A DNA stretch of 64,000 nucleotides from Puccinia triticina (lineage: Eukaryota > Basidiomycota > Pucciniomycetes > Pucciniales > Pucciniaceae): assembly GCF_026914185.1 (NCBI RefSeq), contig NC_070564.1, positions 2,852,001 through 2,916,000 of the forward strand. The letters are read 5' to 3'. Below the pieces are notes generated by a model, which saw nothing but the letters and a program-made list of their open reading frames with translations, was not told the DNA's origin and ran no database searches. The number at the start of each line of letters is the position of its first letter. Position 1 is the stretch's first letter. Shown here one piece after another: positions 10,684-21,558 of the stretch. A program made the translations under genes and the position numbers.

Positions 10684-11970
10684 ATGCTAGGACCACCTAG
10701 CTCTGGGAAGACGGCATTGACAAAGCATACCACGTCTCAACTACAATCTGATGGAACCCCGGAGTTCCATCCGCTAACCATCGATCTCAGGGTAGTGGAT
10801 ACTTCTACGGAGGGGGCCTTCCTCGACGCCTTTTTGGCCAATGCGAATATAGCGGCGAAAACTTCCGAGGTGTGGACGGGCTTGATGGACCAACTGACGG
10901 TTTCACTCGGACCCTTATCTGTTAAGTTTGGTAAAAAGAAACCTTCTGCGACATCGGCAGCGACCGTTTTCAAGGCACTGGGGGACAGCTTGAAGCCATG
11001 GAATTTTTATCACGGCACAAGACCTCCTGTATTGGTCATTGATGAAGCAAATTTTTTCAGGCACATGAATGACCCCGTACGTCTCTTGTCGACTGCCCGT
11101 GAAAAGAACACATGATGTACTGACATTGTTGGACTCGAGGGGAAATTTGCCTTCTTAAACTTCGCCGTTCAAGCTTCTAAACAAGACGAGAAGATGCATG
11201 TGATTTTGACGTCATCCGACTCGTTTTTCGAGAGTTGGCTAAGACAATGCAGGTCCGAGCTTTCATGTTGAAGAATCATCTGTGTTTCTGACTCGATTCC
11301 TACCGCCTATCTAGACATTAATCCTGCCCACTTTGAGACGATCACCTTGGGGGACCTGCCCATTCAGGAGGCACACACGTATTTCCTCGAGATGGTCGAA
11401 AACCATCGATATCTTCAGGAAGAAGATAAAAGTATCCTAAGATCCATCAATTTCGACATCCCCTTTAAAATGACTGGAGGGCGAATGCATTTTATCGATA
11501 AATACATCTCTCAAGTCTCTCGATATGGTTATTTCGATGAGCGTGCGTATGAATGATGAATTGTGCCTGAATTCGAGCAAAACAGGAAGCTAATCACTCA
11601 ACTGTCCACCTCAGCTGCACGCTTCGAGCCCGTACGAAATGCATACAACGCAATGGAAGGCAACTTTACCGGACATCCCAAGACATACGGCGCACAAGAA
11701 GCCCTCAAGGTCTCTAAGCTTCTGATTCAATCACCTGGCTACATATCCTACTCCAAGACTATCGCACTGTTCAACGTGAACATCGTCGAAGAGATGATTG
11801 AGCGCAATTTGCTCCATTACCGACCAGCGTCGGGGTTCTCTAGGGACTTAATACCTTTGCCTTCCAAATCGGTTCTAACTGCGCCAAGCGAACCCGCTCT
11901 ACGCGCAATGGAAGAGTTGGTTGCTGAGTACGAGAACCATTCTACCTCAAATGGTCAGGAAAAAGTTTAG
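10684..11970 (+). pseudogene. P-loop ATPase (Arch_ATPase/AAA-like), four in-frame TGA codons
   Basis: A single reading frame of about 430 codons without frameshift. It has a Walker A motif GPPSSGKTAL a few residues from the likely ATG at 10684, a Walker B motif VLVIDEANFF (around codon 115), then an alpha/beta region (HVILTSSDSFFESW) that resembles sensor-1 of AAA-type ATPases, and a helical C-terminus ending at TAG 11968-11970. The only interruptions are TGA at 11113-11115, 11269-11271 and a double TGA at 11554-11559. The frame is open upstream only back to 10564, next to the Harbinger MITE. I infer membership of the Arch_ATPase-like families that are expanded in some fungi; the exact role is unknown. 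It could be a host gene or cargo of an unrecognised element. Confidence 0.65.
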
Positions 11971-13819
11971 GAAATGTATTGTACAAGACATGCCCACAAA
12001 TGAAACAAGCCACCTAAAGCCGCCAGCGACGTCGATGGAATGCTTAAATTAGTCTCAAGCTCTCCTTTCTTCTGCTCATTTTAATTCCTATCTGTATGCT
12101 TGATCTTGTTATGGCAGATCATTTACAGAATTATATTTCTGCCATGGTTTTGCATGTTTTCTTCTAACCAAACCAATTACATGAGGGGATGTAGAATTTT
12201 ACAAAATGTTCTTTACATCTTGTAGTGAATGCAAAATTGCTCAAACCATGCAAATCAATTAATTTTGCAAACACCATACAAAAAGTGGCCCGCTGTAAAA
12301 TCAGGCTATGTGAAATACTTAATGTAAAAGTGCCACTGAGTTATGTGACACACAATTTTCAAAAGTATATCACATGGTCAACCCAATGCAAAAAATTAGA
12401 ATGTAAAATTATATATTGTATTTCCTATAAAGCTTGGACCAGAGAATTGTTTTTAATTTTTTTTCTTCCTGCTTAGTATGGAGATATGCGCCTAAAGCTT
12501 CCAGTTTCTGCCTTGTGACAGAATCCCATTTATGTGGCTGATGCATGACACACTCATGGTATCAGCATCATTTTCAAATACTTTGGGTCACTATCTGACA
12601 GATGCCAGCCTGAATATTCCCACCCATCCCCCTTTCCCATCCGACCAGCCCTCAATCTGCCCATCTGATCAGCCCTCAATCTGCCCATCCAACCATCCCT
12701 TGTTCTCCAGACAACATCAGCCCAAATCCCTTCATCCCTCCCAATTCCTATTTTCCAACAGGCCAACCAATCAATTCCAACAGCGCAGACGTATATGCCC
12801 AAATTGCCTCTCCCAGACATATCGGAAATGGTCCCAGCTCTGCACGAACCCGAAATCAAGGGTGGGCAGTTATCCAGATGAAAATCTGGCTGCAACTGAC
12901 TGTAAAAAGCTGTAGAGATGTGCAATAGAGTTTTTATTGTATCTTTATGTTGCTTGATAGTCCTCCTAACATATATTCATTGTATTTACATATGGGCTCA
13001 CTGGCTGCTTTTTAATCATTAAATCCAGGTCAAAAATTCAGTTATCTGTAACTATTTGGTTGGATAACTAATTTTAGGTTTCTTTTCAGGGATAATTTTT
13101 TACAGAGGTAAAGCCTGTGTCTCCAAAGTTGAAAAAATGATTCATTATAACCACATAAAGCTTTGTTTTATTTGAATTGCCAATAAACAAAGATATAGGC
13201 CACCAAAATCTAACTTACAAATGAAATTAATGGATAACTTGTTAACGTAACTGCCCACCCTTGCCGAAATCGTCGGGAATATGCCGCAAATAGATCCAAC
13301 ATTGCCAACGCCGCAATCAGGGAAAGTGAACACGTGTTGTCAACCAATGAAAAATAAAAGCCAAACTCCATCCAAGACAGTGAGTTTTCCTCCCTCTTGG
13401 TTTGATTTGACCCACTACTTAATGTTGGAATTTCACATCTATGTCACTCACTTCTTTCCTGTCTCTTCTCTGTCACTCCCTTTCTCCTGCCAGTTGCATA
13501 TGCAAACTCCATCTTCTGCCCACATCTTGTCCCCCAATGTAATAGCTTAAGTATCCACTCAGATAGATAGAAATAGAATCATCAGCTTCTGCGCGCTTTT
13601 CCCCAAGACCAGTCAGTCTCTTGTAGTGAGCAGCCTTTTTCCTCCTCACAGCTAGCAGCTTGACCCCTCTCTGGGTTTCCTTCTCCTTTTTGGTTGCCTC
13701 AGAGCTTTTCTCCTCTAGGCCTCAAACCTCACTTGAGCTTTCTTCCTTGAGTCCTCATCTGTTCTCCGGTTGTCTTTTCAACACTTAATATTGATTGTGT
13801 CAATATGTTCTTCCTTTAG
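11971..13819. other. AT-rich stretch without recognisable gene
   Basis: No convincing coding region on either strand. It contains a tandem 24-bp repeat (12637-12660, 12661-12684, plus a partial third copy) of type CCATCYGAYCAGCCC. The part from about 13560 to 13815 is pyrimidine-rich and ends in a good 3' splice site (CCTTTAG at 13819), so it may be the 5' UTR and intron of the broken gene that follows. Confidence 0.45.
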
Positions 13820-14410
13820 TGAACTCAAATAGATGTGTCAACAACATTCAAGCTTTCCATCTTGATCCGAGCCAAGAACAACAAGAAGATATGGGAGCCA
13901 GTCCCAGGCAAACAAGGCTTTGTTGTGACTATTGTTCCAGGCAAAACTTCCCTCAACCAGTTTCAAGCGCTTGTGGTGGCCGGTTGTGATGAGGTGGTTC
14001 CTAATAAAGGTAGTATTGTTGAGGACGCAATCAAGAAGAAAAAAAATGAGCTGACACTGCCAGCATAACTGGCTGGGTTGAGGTTATCCCAGTTAAACTG
14101 GGATGCACTCAACCAATTTAAACTTGGGTGATCTCAACTGATGAAATATAAATCCAAGGTACCCCCCTTGGCTTTATATTAAATTGGTTGAGATCAACCA
14201 AGTTTAAATTGGTTGAGTGTATCCCAGTTAAACTGGGATGACTTCAACCCAGCCAAATGTGCTGGCAGTGTGAACTGGTTTGCTAGCATCCCCCAAGTCA
14301 AGGGATGGCACAAATCTGACTGGTTCAAGATCATCAACGCAGACTCTTATCAACTTTGGACGCAGACTCTTATCAACTTTGGATCAATACGTTTCTTACC
14401 ACTATTGTGA
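13820..14410 (+). pseudogene. Unrecognised ORF split by a hairpin MITE
   Basis: After a splice-acceptor-like CTTTAG the frame reads STTFKLSILIRAKNNKK..., with a compact hydrophobic/charged pattern typical of a real domain, up to AIKKKKNEL at about 14053. There a 216-bp MITE with TGA target duplications interrupts. Past the MITE, in register once it and one TGA are removed, the frame continues NWFASIPQVKGWHKSDWFK...QLW. A 23-bp tandem duplication (14337-14359 and 14360-14382) then shifts the frame. I do not recognise the family; the style resembles proteins encoded by high-copy repeats in fungal genomes. It cannot be translated through as it stands. Confidence 0.55.
14055..14270. mobile_element. 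CACTA-type hairpin MITE, 216 bp
   Basis: Ends are CACTGCCAGCA and TGCTGGCAGTG, flanked by TGA on both sides (14052-14054, 14271-14273). Nearly the whole element is an inverted repeat: left and right arms share GGCTGGGTTGA, ATCCCAGTT-AACTGGGAT and CTCAACCAATTTAAACTTGG. The CACTG start and 3-bp duplication are those of the CACTA (EnSpm) superfamily. There is no coding capacity. It splits an ORF that is continuous without it, which fixes its borders to the base. Confidence 0.9.
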
Positions 14411-14567
14411 AAAACCTGGAGGCTTGCTTGACACTCCGAATGACAAATCCATGTAATACCACTTATTCCCGCAACCTAATTGTTCTTGAGTGGGAATTGC
14501 AGTGCAAACCCTTTCCTGCGGTATGAATGGTAGAGTTTAGGGTCTCACAAAAAAAAAAACCTAGTAG

Positions 14568-15336
14568 CACTGCAAGAAAAACTCTAGAAACTGCTTGCAG
14601 TTGAGATGCAGCAAGCTTGAATCAAGCCTCAGCTCAAGTTGGAGTCAAGCACCCAAATTCCATGCTGGTGCACCTTGAGTGTGTACCTTGTTCAGCATCT
14701 CAATGCTGAACATGCTGTAGTGCTCATGCAGTAGGCTGAGGCAAATGTTCAACCTTGCAAATGAGCATACCCCTGAGCAACCTTTTTTCTTGCTTTTAGT
14801 AAACACTCCATCTTCCATTGAATCCAGCCAGAATAGCATAACAGGGGTATGTACACATGAAAGGGATATCTACATATGAAAGGAATATGTACGCATGAAA
14901 GTGGAATTTGATAAGATGTATTAACACATAAAAGACACAAATGATTAAGGGGCTGGCTTTATACACTCCAAATGTTTACTACATGCACTCCAAACAAGGA
15001 TTGAACTTGTTTCTACTTCAATAAATGTTGGAGTGAACAAAGTTTCACTCCAAAAGTGGGCTAAATTGGAGTATTCAGAAGTTCACTCCAATATATACTT
15101 TGAGTGAACCTTTTTTCACTCCAATATATACTTGGAGTGAACCTTTTTTCACTCCAAAAGTGGGCTCAATTGGAGTGTGCAGAAGTTCACTCCAATATTT
15201 ATTGGAGTGAAAACTTGTGCACTCCAAAAAAAAATGGAGTATAAAATTAGGCACTCAAACTGTGGAGTGGAGTTCAACCCACTACATTTTGGTTTGGAGT
15301 GTGGACCACTGGGCACTCTAAAAAAGTGTGGCCAGT
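14568..15336 (+). mobile_element. CACTA-terminal minisatellite-bearing repeat, right end unclear (copy A)
   Basis: Starts CACTGCAAGAAAAACTCTAG after TAG (14565-14567). The same terminal sequence is found inverted at 25461-25500. It contains a perfect hairpin (GTTCAGCAT...ATGCTGAAC around 14691-14712), then ATGAAAGGGATAT-type units (14840-14930) that also occur next to the other copy, then GGAGTGAAC/GTTCACTCC units. I do not find the expected inverted end; the right part may be a second element or a rearranged end. Confidence 0.6.
14960..15310. repeat. Palindromic minisatellite, GGAGTGAAC / GTTCACTCC
   Basis: Irregular tandem units built on TTGGAGTGAAC and its complement GTTCACTCCAA, spaced by short A/T-rich linkers, about ten occurrences. 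Both orientations alternate, so the whole can fold on itself. No open frame of interest. Confidence 0.8.
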
Positions 15337-15341
15337 GATTC

Positions 15342-15670
15342 TGTCAGCCTTAGAGTCAATGCAGCTGACCTGAAGTCTGCCTTTTTCTACTTTTTACATA
15401 TGAATTACTTCATATCTTTTTCATCTTAAGAGATGTACTTGTTTTAACTTCACATTCTGTTTCCTCATGCAATTTTAACCCTAGTTACAACTTACCAATT
15501 CTTTTTAACTCTACTCCTTCCCTGAGTTCTTGAGTTGTGGCGCGCATGCGCAGTTGTGACGTGTCAGCGCTACCAGGCGCGCCAAACCACATGTACATAT
15601 GTAAATTACATACACAAACTGTGAAAATTTTTGTAGTAAGGATCTACAGACTTCAGCACACCAGAACCAC
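15342..15670 (-). repeat. LTR fragment, same family as the solo LTR at 58182-59151
   Basis: Starts TGTCAGCCTTAGAG and follows the reverse complement of 58830-59151 through a GC-rich GGCGCGC-type segment and the CAGCACACCAGAACCAC stretch at 15654-15670. After that TGTCAGCCTTAGA recurs at 15671. Orientation is opposite to the 58-kb copy. Confidence 0.75.
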
Positions 15671-16124
15671 TGTCAGCCTTAGACAATAGTAAATAATAAT
15701 AATTAGTGAATTATTATTGCAGAATCAGATTCCTCATCATAAATTAAGGGGGGTCACCCACTCAAAGTACCCCCTTATTCCTATTCCTTCATGTACTAAT
15801 TGTATAAATAAGAATTGGCTTCAGAAAGCGCCCAAAAATAGTATTACATATAACAAAAATTTAGTAAAACAAACAAGGTACATAAAATTAAACTGTTGTA
15901 CAGTGGGCCATCTAAAATTTTTGGCACCTCAATTTTTGATTTTTGAGGGCCAAGATGGACTTTTTGAGTTCTGGTTTTTTGCTCAGTGGAGCTCAGGAGG
16001 CTGATAAGAAAGGATCAATTGAGCTTTTGATTGCAGCCTTGCCAAAACAAGAGATAAAAAATAATATATAAACTGACAATTTTTCAGCTCTGTGGATAAT
16101 TTTTTTAAAAATACGTGGTAAGCA

Positions 16125-16160
16125 GGGGGGGGGGGGGGGGGGGAAGGGGGGGGGGGGGGG
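16125..16160 (+). repeat. Poly-G tract, 36 nt with one AA
   Basis: Two G runs (16125-16143 and 16146-16160) separated by AA, within the non-coding left part of the Tc1/mariner element. The longest of three G homopolymers in the window. Confidence 0.9.
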
Positions 16161-16289
16161 TAGGAAGGAGGATGATTATAAGTTAAAATCTTAAAAAAAG
16201 AAAGTTTTCTTATTTTTATTTATTTGTTTTTGTTATTTTAGCTTATTTGACATGATGCACGCTTTTCTTTTGCAAAAAAAAAATAGTTT

Positions 16290-17317
16290 CTACCATTGCA
16301 CTGATCCTCCATCAGCCTCAATGACCTCTGCCATTTGTCTGGGCATTGACTCAATGAGGTTGTTGAGTATGTTGGTGGGAAAGTTGGCCCAAGCTTGGTT
16401 GAGTGCCTTGTGCATCTCCGCCACCTTTTTGGGTTGATAGAGTTTGTGGACATTTCTCTTGAGGACAAGCCAGACGTTCTCAATCGGGTTCAGGTCGGGA
16501 GATTGACCGGCCAGTCAATCTTGTTGATTGAGTAGTCGTCGAGGAACTCCTGGCTGACAAGGGCCTTGTGGACTGGGGCATTGTCCTCCATCAAGCTGAG
16601 CTCGTGCTCCGGGTCGAACTCCTCAAGGAACGGAAGGAGGGCTTTTTTGTAGATGTTTTCAATGAATTTCTCCGCCGTTCGACTACCAGGAGGGAAAACG
16701 GTGAGAGGAGCACGGGTTTGGCCAAAAAAGCCCCCCCAGATCATGGTTGAAGTTCTGCCGCTCTTGAAATTTGGGGCTAGATTCTTGGGGTTGTATTTCT
16801 CATTCTTCTTTTGCCAAACAACAACCTGCTTGGAGTTCTTGCCAATCTTGAAAGAGGATTCCTCCATCCAAAGGATTTTCCTCCAGTCGTTGGAGGTCCA
16901 ATCCTTGTGGCGCTTGGCAAATTGGAGCCGACGGTGACGGTGGAGCTTGGTAAGGAATGGTTTTTTGACAGCAACTCGGTTCTTGAAACCAAGTTCATGG
17001 GCTCGGCGGCGAGCGGTGACTGTTGCAATGGGCGTACTCAGCTGGTCTTTCACCTCGGCCATCTTCATTCGAGGATTTTCATCAAGGACATTTGTCAGCT
17101 GACGGAGTTCGCGGTTGTCCAACTTCCTTGGTCTGCTGCTCCTAGGGGCTGTCACAACCGTCCCACAAGCTGCGGATCAAAGGATGATTGCCAAGACGGT
17201 CGTTTGTCCAATTGCTGTCTTGGATGCAATGGCCGTTGGCGTCATCCCAGCTTCCGACATGCCAACAAGCTTGGCCTTTTGCTTGGTCGAGAGATGGGGC
17301 TTTCTAGTTTGAACCAT
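16290..17317 (-). pseudogene. Tc1/mariner transposase with a stop and a frameshift
   Basis: ATG at 17317 begins a helix-turn-helix DNA-binding half (QKAKLVGMSEAGMTPTAIA), followed by PRSSRPRKL (GRPR-like hook) and a second HTH. The catalytic half has WMEESSFKI in place of the usual DES, so the first Asp reads Glu; LMEDNAPVH supplies the second Asp; DLNPIENVW supplies the Glu of a DD34E triad. TGA at about codon 47 (IIL*SAA) breaks the N-terminal half, and loss of one base near 16510 (DWP then QSPDLNP) shifts the frame. The real end is TAG 16290-16292. It cut and pasted the surrounding element in the past; this copy is dead. Confidence 0.85.
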
Positions 17318-17575
17318 CTGAAAAAAAGGCAAAAAAAAAAAGTTGATATCAATATTTGCAACGCTGCATATATTATCTACACTGATTTCTGGAGGCCGTA
17401 CGGCCCGTTCCGAGGGATTTGCAGGTGTCGTGGTGGCTGGTTGTCGACCTTGAGGATTGTTGACCGCCTCCAGAAGCCTCAGGCGCTGCAGTGTTTACTT
17501 GTGACATGTTTCCCAGGTGAGCCTGGGGGGTCACCCACTTTTACCCCGCGCCAAAAGTATAGATGACCCACTGTA

Positions 17576-18591
17576 CATTAATGAGTAATATTACTCGTGT
17601 AAAAATACCCCGTGAAAGTATTATGTAGACTTCTACTGAAGCTCTTTTACATGACAATTGGTTATAAACATGTCATGTGACAGAGTCAGGGAAATTAGTC
17701 TATTATAATACAATTAAATTACCCACAGCCAAGCCCTTTTCATGGCTACACCCCTGGATACTCCCATAGGGAGAAAAGGACTCAGTGTTTACGCCCACTG
17801 AAGTCCCCTCTATAAATAGAGTCCTATTTGGCCCTCAGGAAAGGATCCCCCAGACAATTCACCACCCAGAAACTGTAAGTTTGCCGTGAATATTCTCCTC
17901 AGCTACCATTGTAGCCCCTTTTCCTTATAAAACCATCCCCAGCACGTAAAATCCACTGGATTAAACCCTTTAAATCATCAAAAATCCCTTATCAGCATAT
18001 TTAAAGATTTATCCTTATAAGTAGTTGCCGTAAGACCTCCGCCTCTGTCAAGCAGCCAATCAGTTTAAGCGCTTACCACCTACTTTTACGCCAAACTAAT
18101 TCCCTGTAATTAATAATTACATATTATTAATTACATAATTAATCCTTCCTCTGTTACAGAGAGTTTAAACCCTTGTAGTGGCCATATTTGCCACGTAACA
18201 AGTGTGGTAATTTAAATTACCAGTGTTTACATCAGCACAGTTATAGTGCTAGGGCTCAAAACCCTTATTTTGACGGGTTTTTTGCCCTAAGCTTCATAAA
18301 CAGAGCTGTCAACCACACCCCAGATAACCCCAGAATCACCACCAAAGAGATTACCACGTTCCCAGTATACCTACCGTCACAGGCGCCTAGGATATTGACA
18401 GTAAGTAAACTCTTTCACTGAACCTTGTTTATCTCAGAGGTACAACTTAGTGGAACCTCAGGCTGGTTTACCGTAGGAAAGATGGCATTACATGTATAGA
18501 GAGAGGAAACAATCTATATACATGTGATGACATAAGCACAAAAGAGGGTCTAAGTGAGACTAAGCCCTGTGGCCCGGCCTGGGTCACAACA
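17576..18591 (-). repeat. LTR-like region 3' of a copia fragment
   Basis: On the minus strand, TGTTGTGACCC starts at 18591 directly after a purine tract (complement of 18592-18605), exactly where the 3' LTR of the adjacent copia fragment should begin. Within it, 18312-18447 is shared with the solo LTR at 58 kb (58671-58806, inverted there), including a CCTAGGATATTGACAG block. A TATA-like box TATAAATAG lies at 17811. The far end of the LTR is not clear; the start coordinate is only the limit of the Tc1/mariner element. Confidence 0.5.
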
Positions 18592-18603
18592 CTCCCCCCT
18601 CAC

Positions 18604-19054
18604 CTAGACACTGGACATGATTCTCCCCCGTAACTGCAGGAAAGGCTCCATGCTCAGTGGTTTAGTCAGGATATCAGCAAGTTGGTCTTTAGTAGATACC
18701 ATACCAGATCTGTGTGCTTTCTGTACAGCACTTGATTAGTCAGAAAGAATTCCCTCTCAACGTGGTGGACGCGCTTGTTAGCTGAATCATCAGTACTGAC
18801 ACATATAGCTGCTTGATTATTGCAGAGTAGATGGCCTGTGAATTCCTTTTTAAGGATATCCGTTAGCAAATGCCTGACACACAGTACATGGCGGGTCCCA
18901 ATGCCCAGCGCCATATACTCTTCCTGGCAGTTTGAGGAAGCTACTGTCGCAAAGCGCCTGGATGCCCACAGAACAGGACATCCGTAGAAGCTTACCAGTA
19001 TGCCATAAGTCCAGCGCTCGTGCTTCCCGCCCCACGACGCGTGGCAAAAGCAAT
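18604..19054 (-). pseudogene. copia RNase H C-terminal fragment
   Basis: Minus-strand remains of a copia pol end: DASWGGKHER-like start (HASWGGKHERWTYG), FATVASSNCQEEYMAL in the place of SSSEAEY, NNQAAICVS, and a tail ending in ILTKPL after a one-base shift near 18680, with stop TAG at 18604-18606. It is followed by a purine tract and an LTR start. The RNase H acidic residues are partly retained. The upstream part of pol is missing: the fragment is cut at about 19055 where an LTR-like TGTGAGCC start and a minisatellite begin. Confidence 0.8.
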
Positions 19055-19572
19055 TGTGAGCCCGAGTCTCTATAGTGACAGGGGGGGAAGTACCCCTTAT
19101 GCCCCCCTGCTCAATGACCGGAACAAAAAGTCCATCAAGGGGATTAGTTTTTTCTCCTCTTGATGACCGGTTGGGGCCGGCCATCAAAGACATAGTCAGT
19201 TGTTCTCAAAGGCCAGCTGCCAGTTCGTTGAAGGCAGTGTGCACCCGTGACAATGACCGGCCAGTACCTTTGATCCGGTCTTTAAGAGCAGGTACACACT
19301 CCCTTCAATGACCGGAACAGATGGGCCATTGAGGGGAGTGTGTACCTCCTCTTGATGGCTGGCTATTGAGTAGAGTGAGTTGCTCTCAATGACCTGTACA
19401 AACGCCGGCCATTGAGAGGGCATTTTGCACTCCTCTCAATGGGCAGATGTACAAGAAATTAGACGGTACACACCCAACATCAAGAGGTCAGCCTTGATGA
19501 CCGGTACGGACCAGCTACCCGGCCATCAAGCAATATGTGAGGAGTACTTCTTCCCCTCAATAAACGGTCCGT
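19055..19572. repeat. LTR-start-like sequence and palindromic minisatellite (CAATGACCGG / CCGGCCATTGAG)
   Basis: TGTGAGCCCGAGTCTCTATAGTG at the left matches the first 23 bases of the solo LTR at 58182 with one difference. It is followed by irregular tandem units of TCAATGACCGG and its complement CCGGCCATTGAG with GTGTGTACC linkers. Units face both ways. No gene is seen. Confidence 0.7.
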
Positions 19573-20690
19573 TGTGGAACTACTCAAAGGGGAAAATAGA
19601 GCTTGGAAGGGAAATGGATAGCAACACTAGTACTAATGTAAGCTATGCAAGGGTGCTGATGAGGCTGCCTTCCTGACTAATGCTGAGGGGATGAGAGTAA
19701 TACTAAGAAAAGAAAGAAAAGGTGTGGCTGATTTCTACTTGATCTTAGGAGCTAGTACGTCTATGAGCTGATTACTGACTACTGAGGGTGAGAGTGTTGG
19801 AGCAATGGTTGAAGGGGGAAAGCAATTGGCAATGATTCAATGGAAATGGGTTGATGAGAATGGGCACTATAATTTCTGTATTTAAAATTCTCTATAAATT
19901 CTGCATATAGTTCTCTGCATGAGGTACAAGTGAAGGGGGAAAGACAGTTCTTATATGAAGGAAAGCTGAGCACAGACAATGAGAAGTTCTGGCTATGGGA
20001 ATGAAGGTTGTACAAATGGGGAAAGGTTCTGGCTATGAGAATAAAAGATTGTACAAATGGGGAAAGTGATGTGAACATAGTAACAACTTGTAATGATGAG
20101 CACTACTGAAAGGGGTAAGCACAGATCCAATGATGTAATGTGTACAATAGGTATAGTACATAATGAGTAATGTATGTAAAGGGTTTAGTATGTGAGAATA
20201 TCTATGTAAAAGGAATGTAATGTAATGATCCAACTAAGTTACTAATGGAATGAGTGATGTAACTAATGAAGACTGTAAGGTTTCTGTAAGTCTTATATCC
20301 TCTATAACTACTGATCCATTGAAGATAAGGGGATACTATGTCTGAGTGACTATAGGTGAAATTTGGCTTAGAATCTAAATATGCAATAATAATGAGGTAT
20401 TTGTGAAGGGTTATGGGGGAATGGGCAATGTAATGATGAATATATGTAAAGGAAAGCAATAAAATGCTACTTATGGTTTGGAATGGAGCACCAAACCGTT
20501 CCAGCAGTTAAACTGTGTTCCTGCTTGCCGGGGAGGCTACTGCCGATGGGCAGCCGGTGATGATGCCTTGCCAACGGCAGCATGCGCTCATCCAATTACC
20601 TACCTGTTTTTTTTTTAGTTGTACATAATTTCTTTAGCCCTTTGTGCAAATCAACAACCATATTCATTTATGATTGTTTAGGCTACATTC
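19573..20690 (+). repeat. LTR-related sequence (TGTGGAACTACTC family), otherwise unassigned
   Basis: TGTGGAACTACTC...AATAGAGCT...GGAA at 19573 parallels the start of the solo LTR at 49654. Similarity fades after about 170 bp. The remainder (19750-20690) is A/G-rich on the + strand with no coding signal I trust; a right-hand LTR end is not recognised. Confidence 0.45.
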
Positions 20691-20694
20691 AGGC

Positions 20695-21529
20695 TCGCGT
20701 TCCGTTCCATATGAATCCAACATATTTCTGTTCTTCTGCAAACGGGGAGTACTTTTCTTTATTCGTCTTCACCCCTAGCTTGTCCAATCTCTTTACCACA
20801 TCCGTCATGAGTAGGCTTGACTCTTTCTTTTTTACAAATAAATTATTGTCAACCCACCGGAAGATGGCAAGTACGTTGAACTCTGCTAGCATCATTTGTT
20901 TCCATGCGTCCGCCGGCCTTCCAAATGAGCCGCAGCCTGCTACTCCTCCAAATGTGATTCGCGTAATACCGTCCTCGAAGTTGCGCACCATCAGATATGG
21001 CCACTGATCTGGCCTTGTTGGTATCTGCCTGTATGCCTTCTCCCAGTCAAAAATGGCTAGGAGGATTGGTTCTTTGGTCTTCTTTAAGAATTGCGCCACA
21101 ATGTTGAAGTCGTCCCATGTTGTCTGGAATTTGTCCGAGTCAACGAATGAGTTCACCGAGGGAATTCTGGTGTCTCTGTGTGGAAATGAGAGATCGTTGA
21201 TTGGTCTCAAGGAGCCATCACCGTTGATTACCGCCCCCAGAGGGCTAGTTCAGAAGAACGGGAAATGCTTGTTTACTTGCTCCCTTGTGAACGGCCCATG
21301 CATCCTCTGACACTTCTTTCTTCATTGACTATTCAATCTTTGCCCTGGCCTGTAGGGCGGAGCTATGATTTGGAGGAGTGTAGTATTCCTTGTACCCGTT
21401 GACGATATGTTGAGGAATACCTTGGTCAAAACCTTGTTTGAAACCAATCAGTACATCTTCAAATTCTTGCAGGAGGTTTGCCTGTTCCAAAGCCTCTCGC
21501 CATCGCGGTATATTCATCTCGCAGGACAC
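20695..21529 (-). pseudogene. RT fragment of YR retrotransposon copy 2
   Basis: Two overlapping pieces. 21529-21329 encodes the region before RT (FDQGIPQHIVNGYKEYYTPPNHSSA); 21210-20689 encodes RT with MRPINDLSFPH, FDWEKAYRQIPTRP and FGGVAGCGSFGRPADAW. The active-site box reads RWVDNNLF, so the second Asp is Asn and the enzyme would be inactive even if complete. The stretch from 21329 to 21210 carries at least one frame break. Truncated at about 20700. Confidence 0.85.
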
Positions 21530-21558
21530 CTTTATTGGCCAATCTAGTTGCTGGGCCT

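Larger units (their letters stand above)
15901..17573 (-). mobile_element. Tc1/mariner DNA transposon, both ends present
   Basis: Ends are CAGTGGGCCATCTAAAA at 15901 and, complemented, CAGTGGGTCATCTATAC at 17573, each bordered by TA (15899-15900 and 17574-17575), the TA target duplication of this superfamily. It holds one transposase pseudogene on the minus strand and a long poly-G tract (16125-16160) between the gene and the left end. Length 1,673 bp is normal for the group. Confidence 0.9.

Noticed and set aside
11113..11559. UGA recoded as an amino acid in the ATPase gene
   Set aside because: Other genes in the window show TGA at Arg positions as plain decay, and no recoding signal is visible.
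12532..12925. ORFs on both strands around the 24-bp tandem repeat
   Set aside because: Pro/Ser-rich reading of a simple repeat, with no homologue in mind and no splice context.
18188..18421. 77-codon plus-strand ORF
   Set aside because: It overlaps the LTR segment shared with the 58-kb solo LTR and shows no coding pattern.
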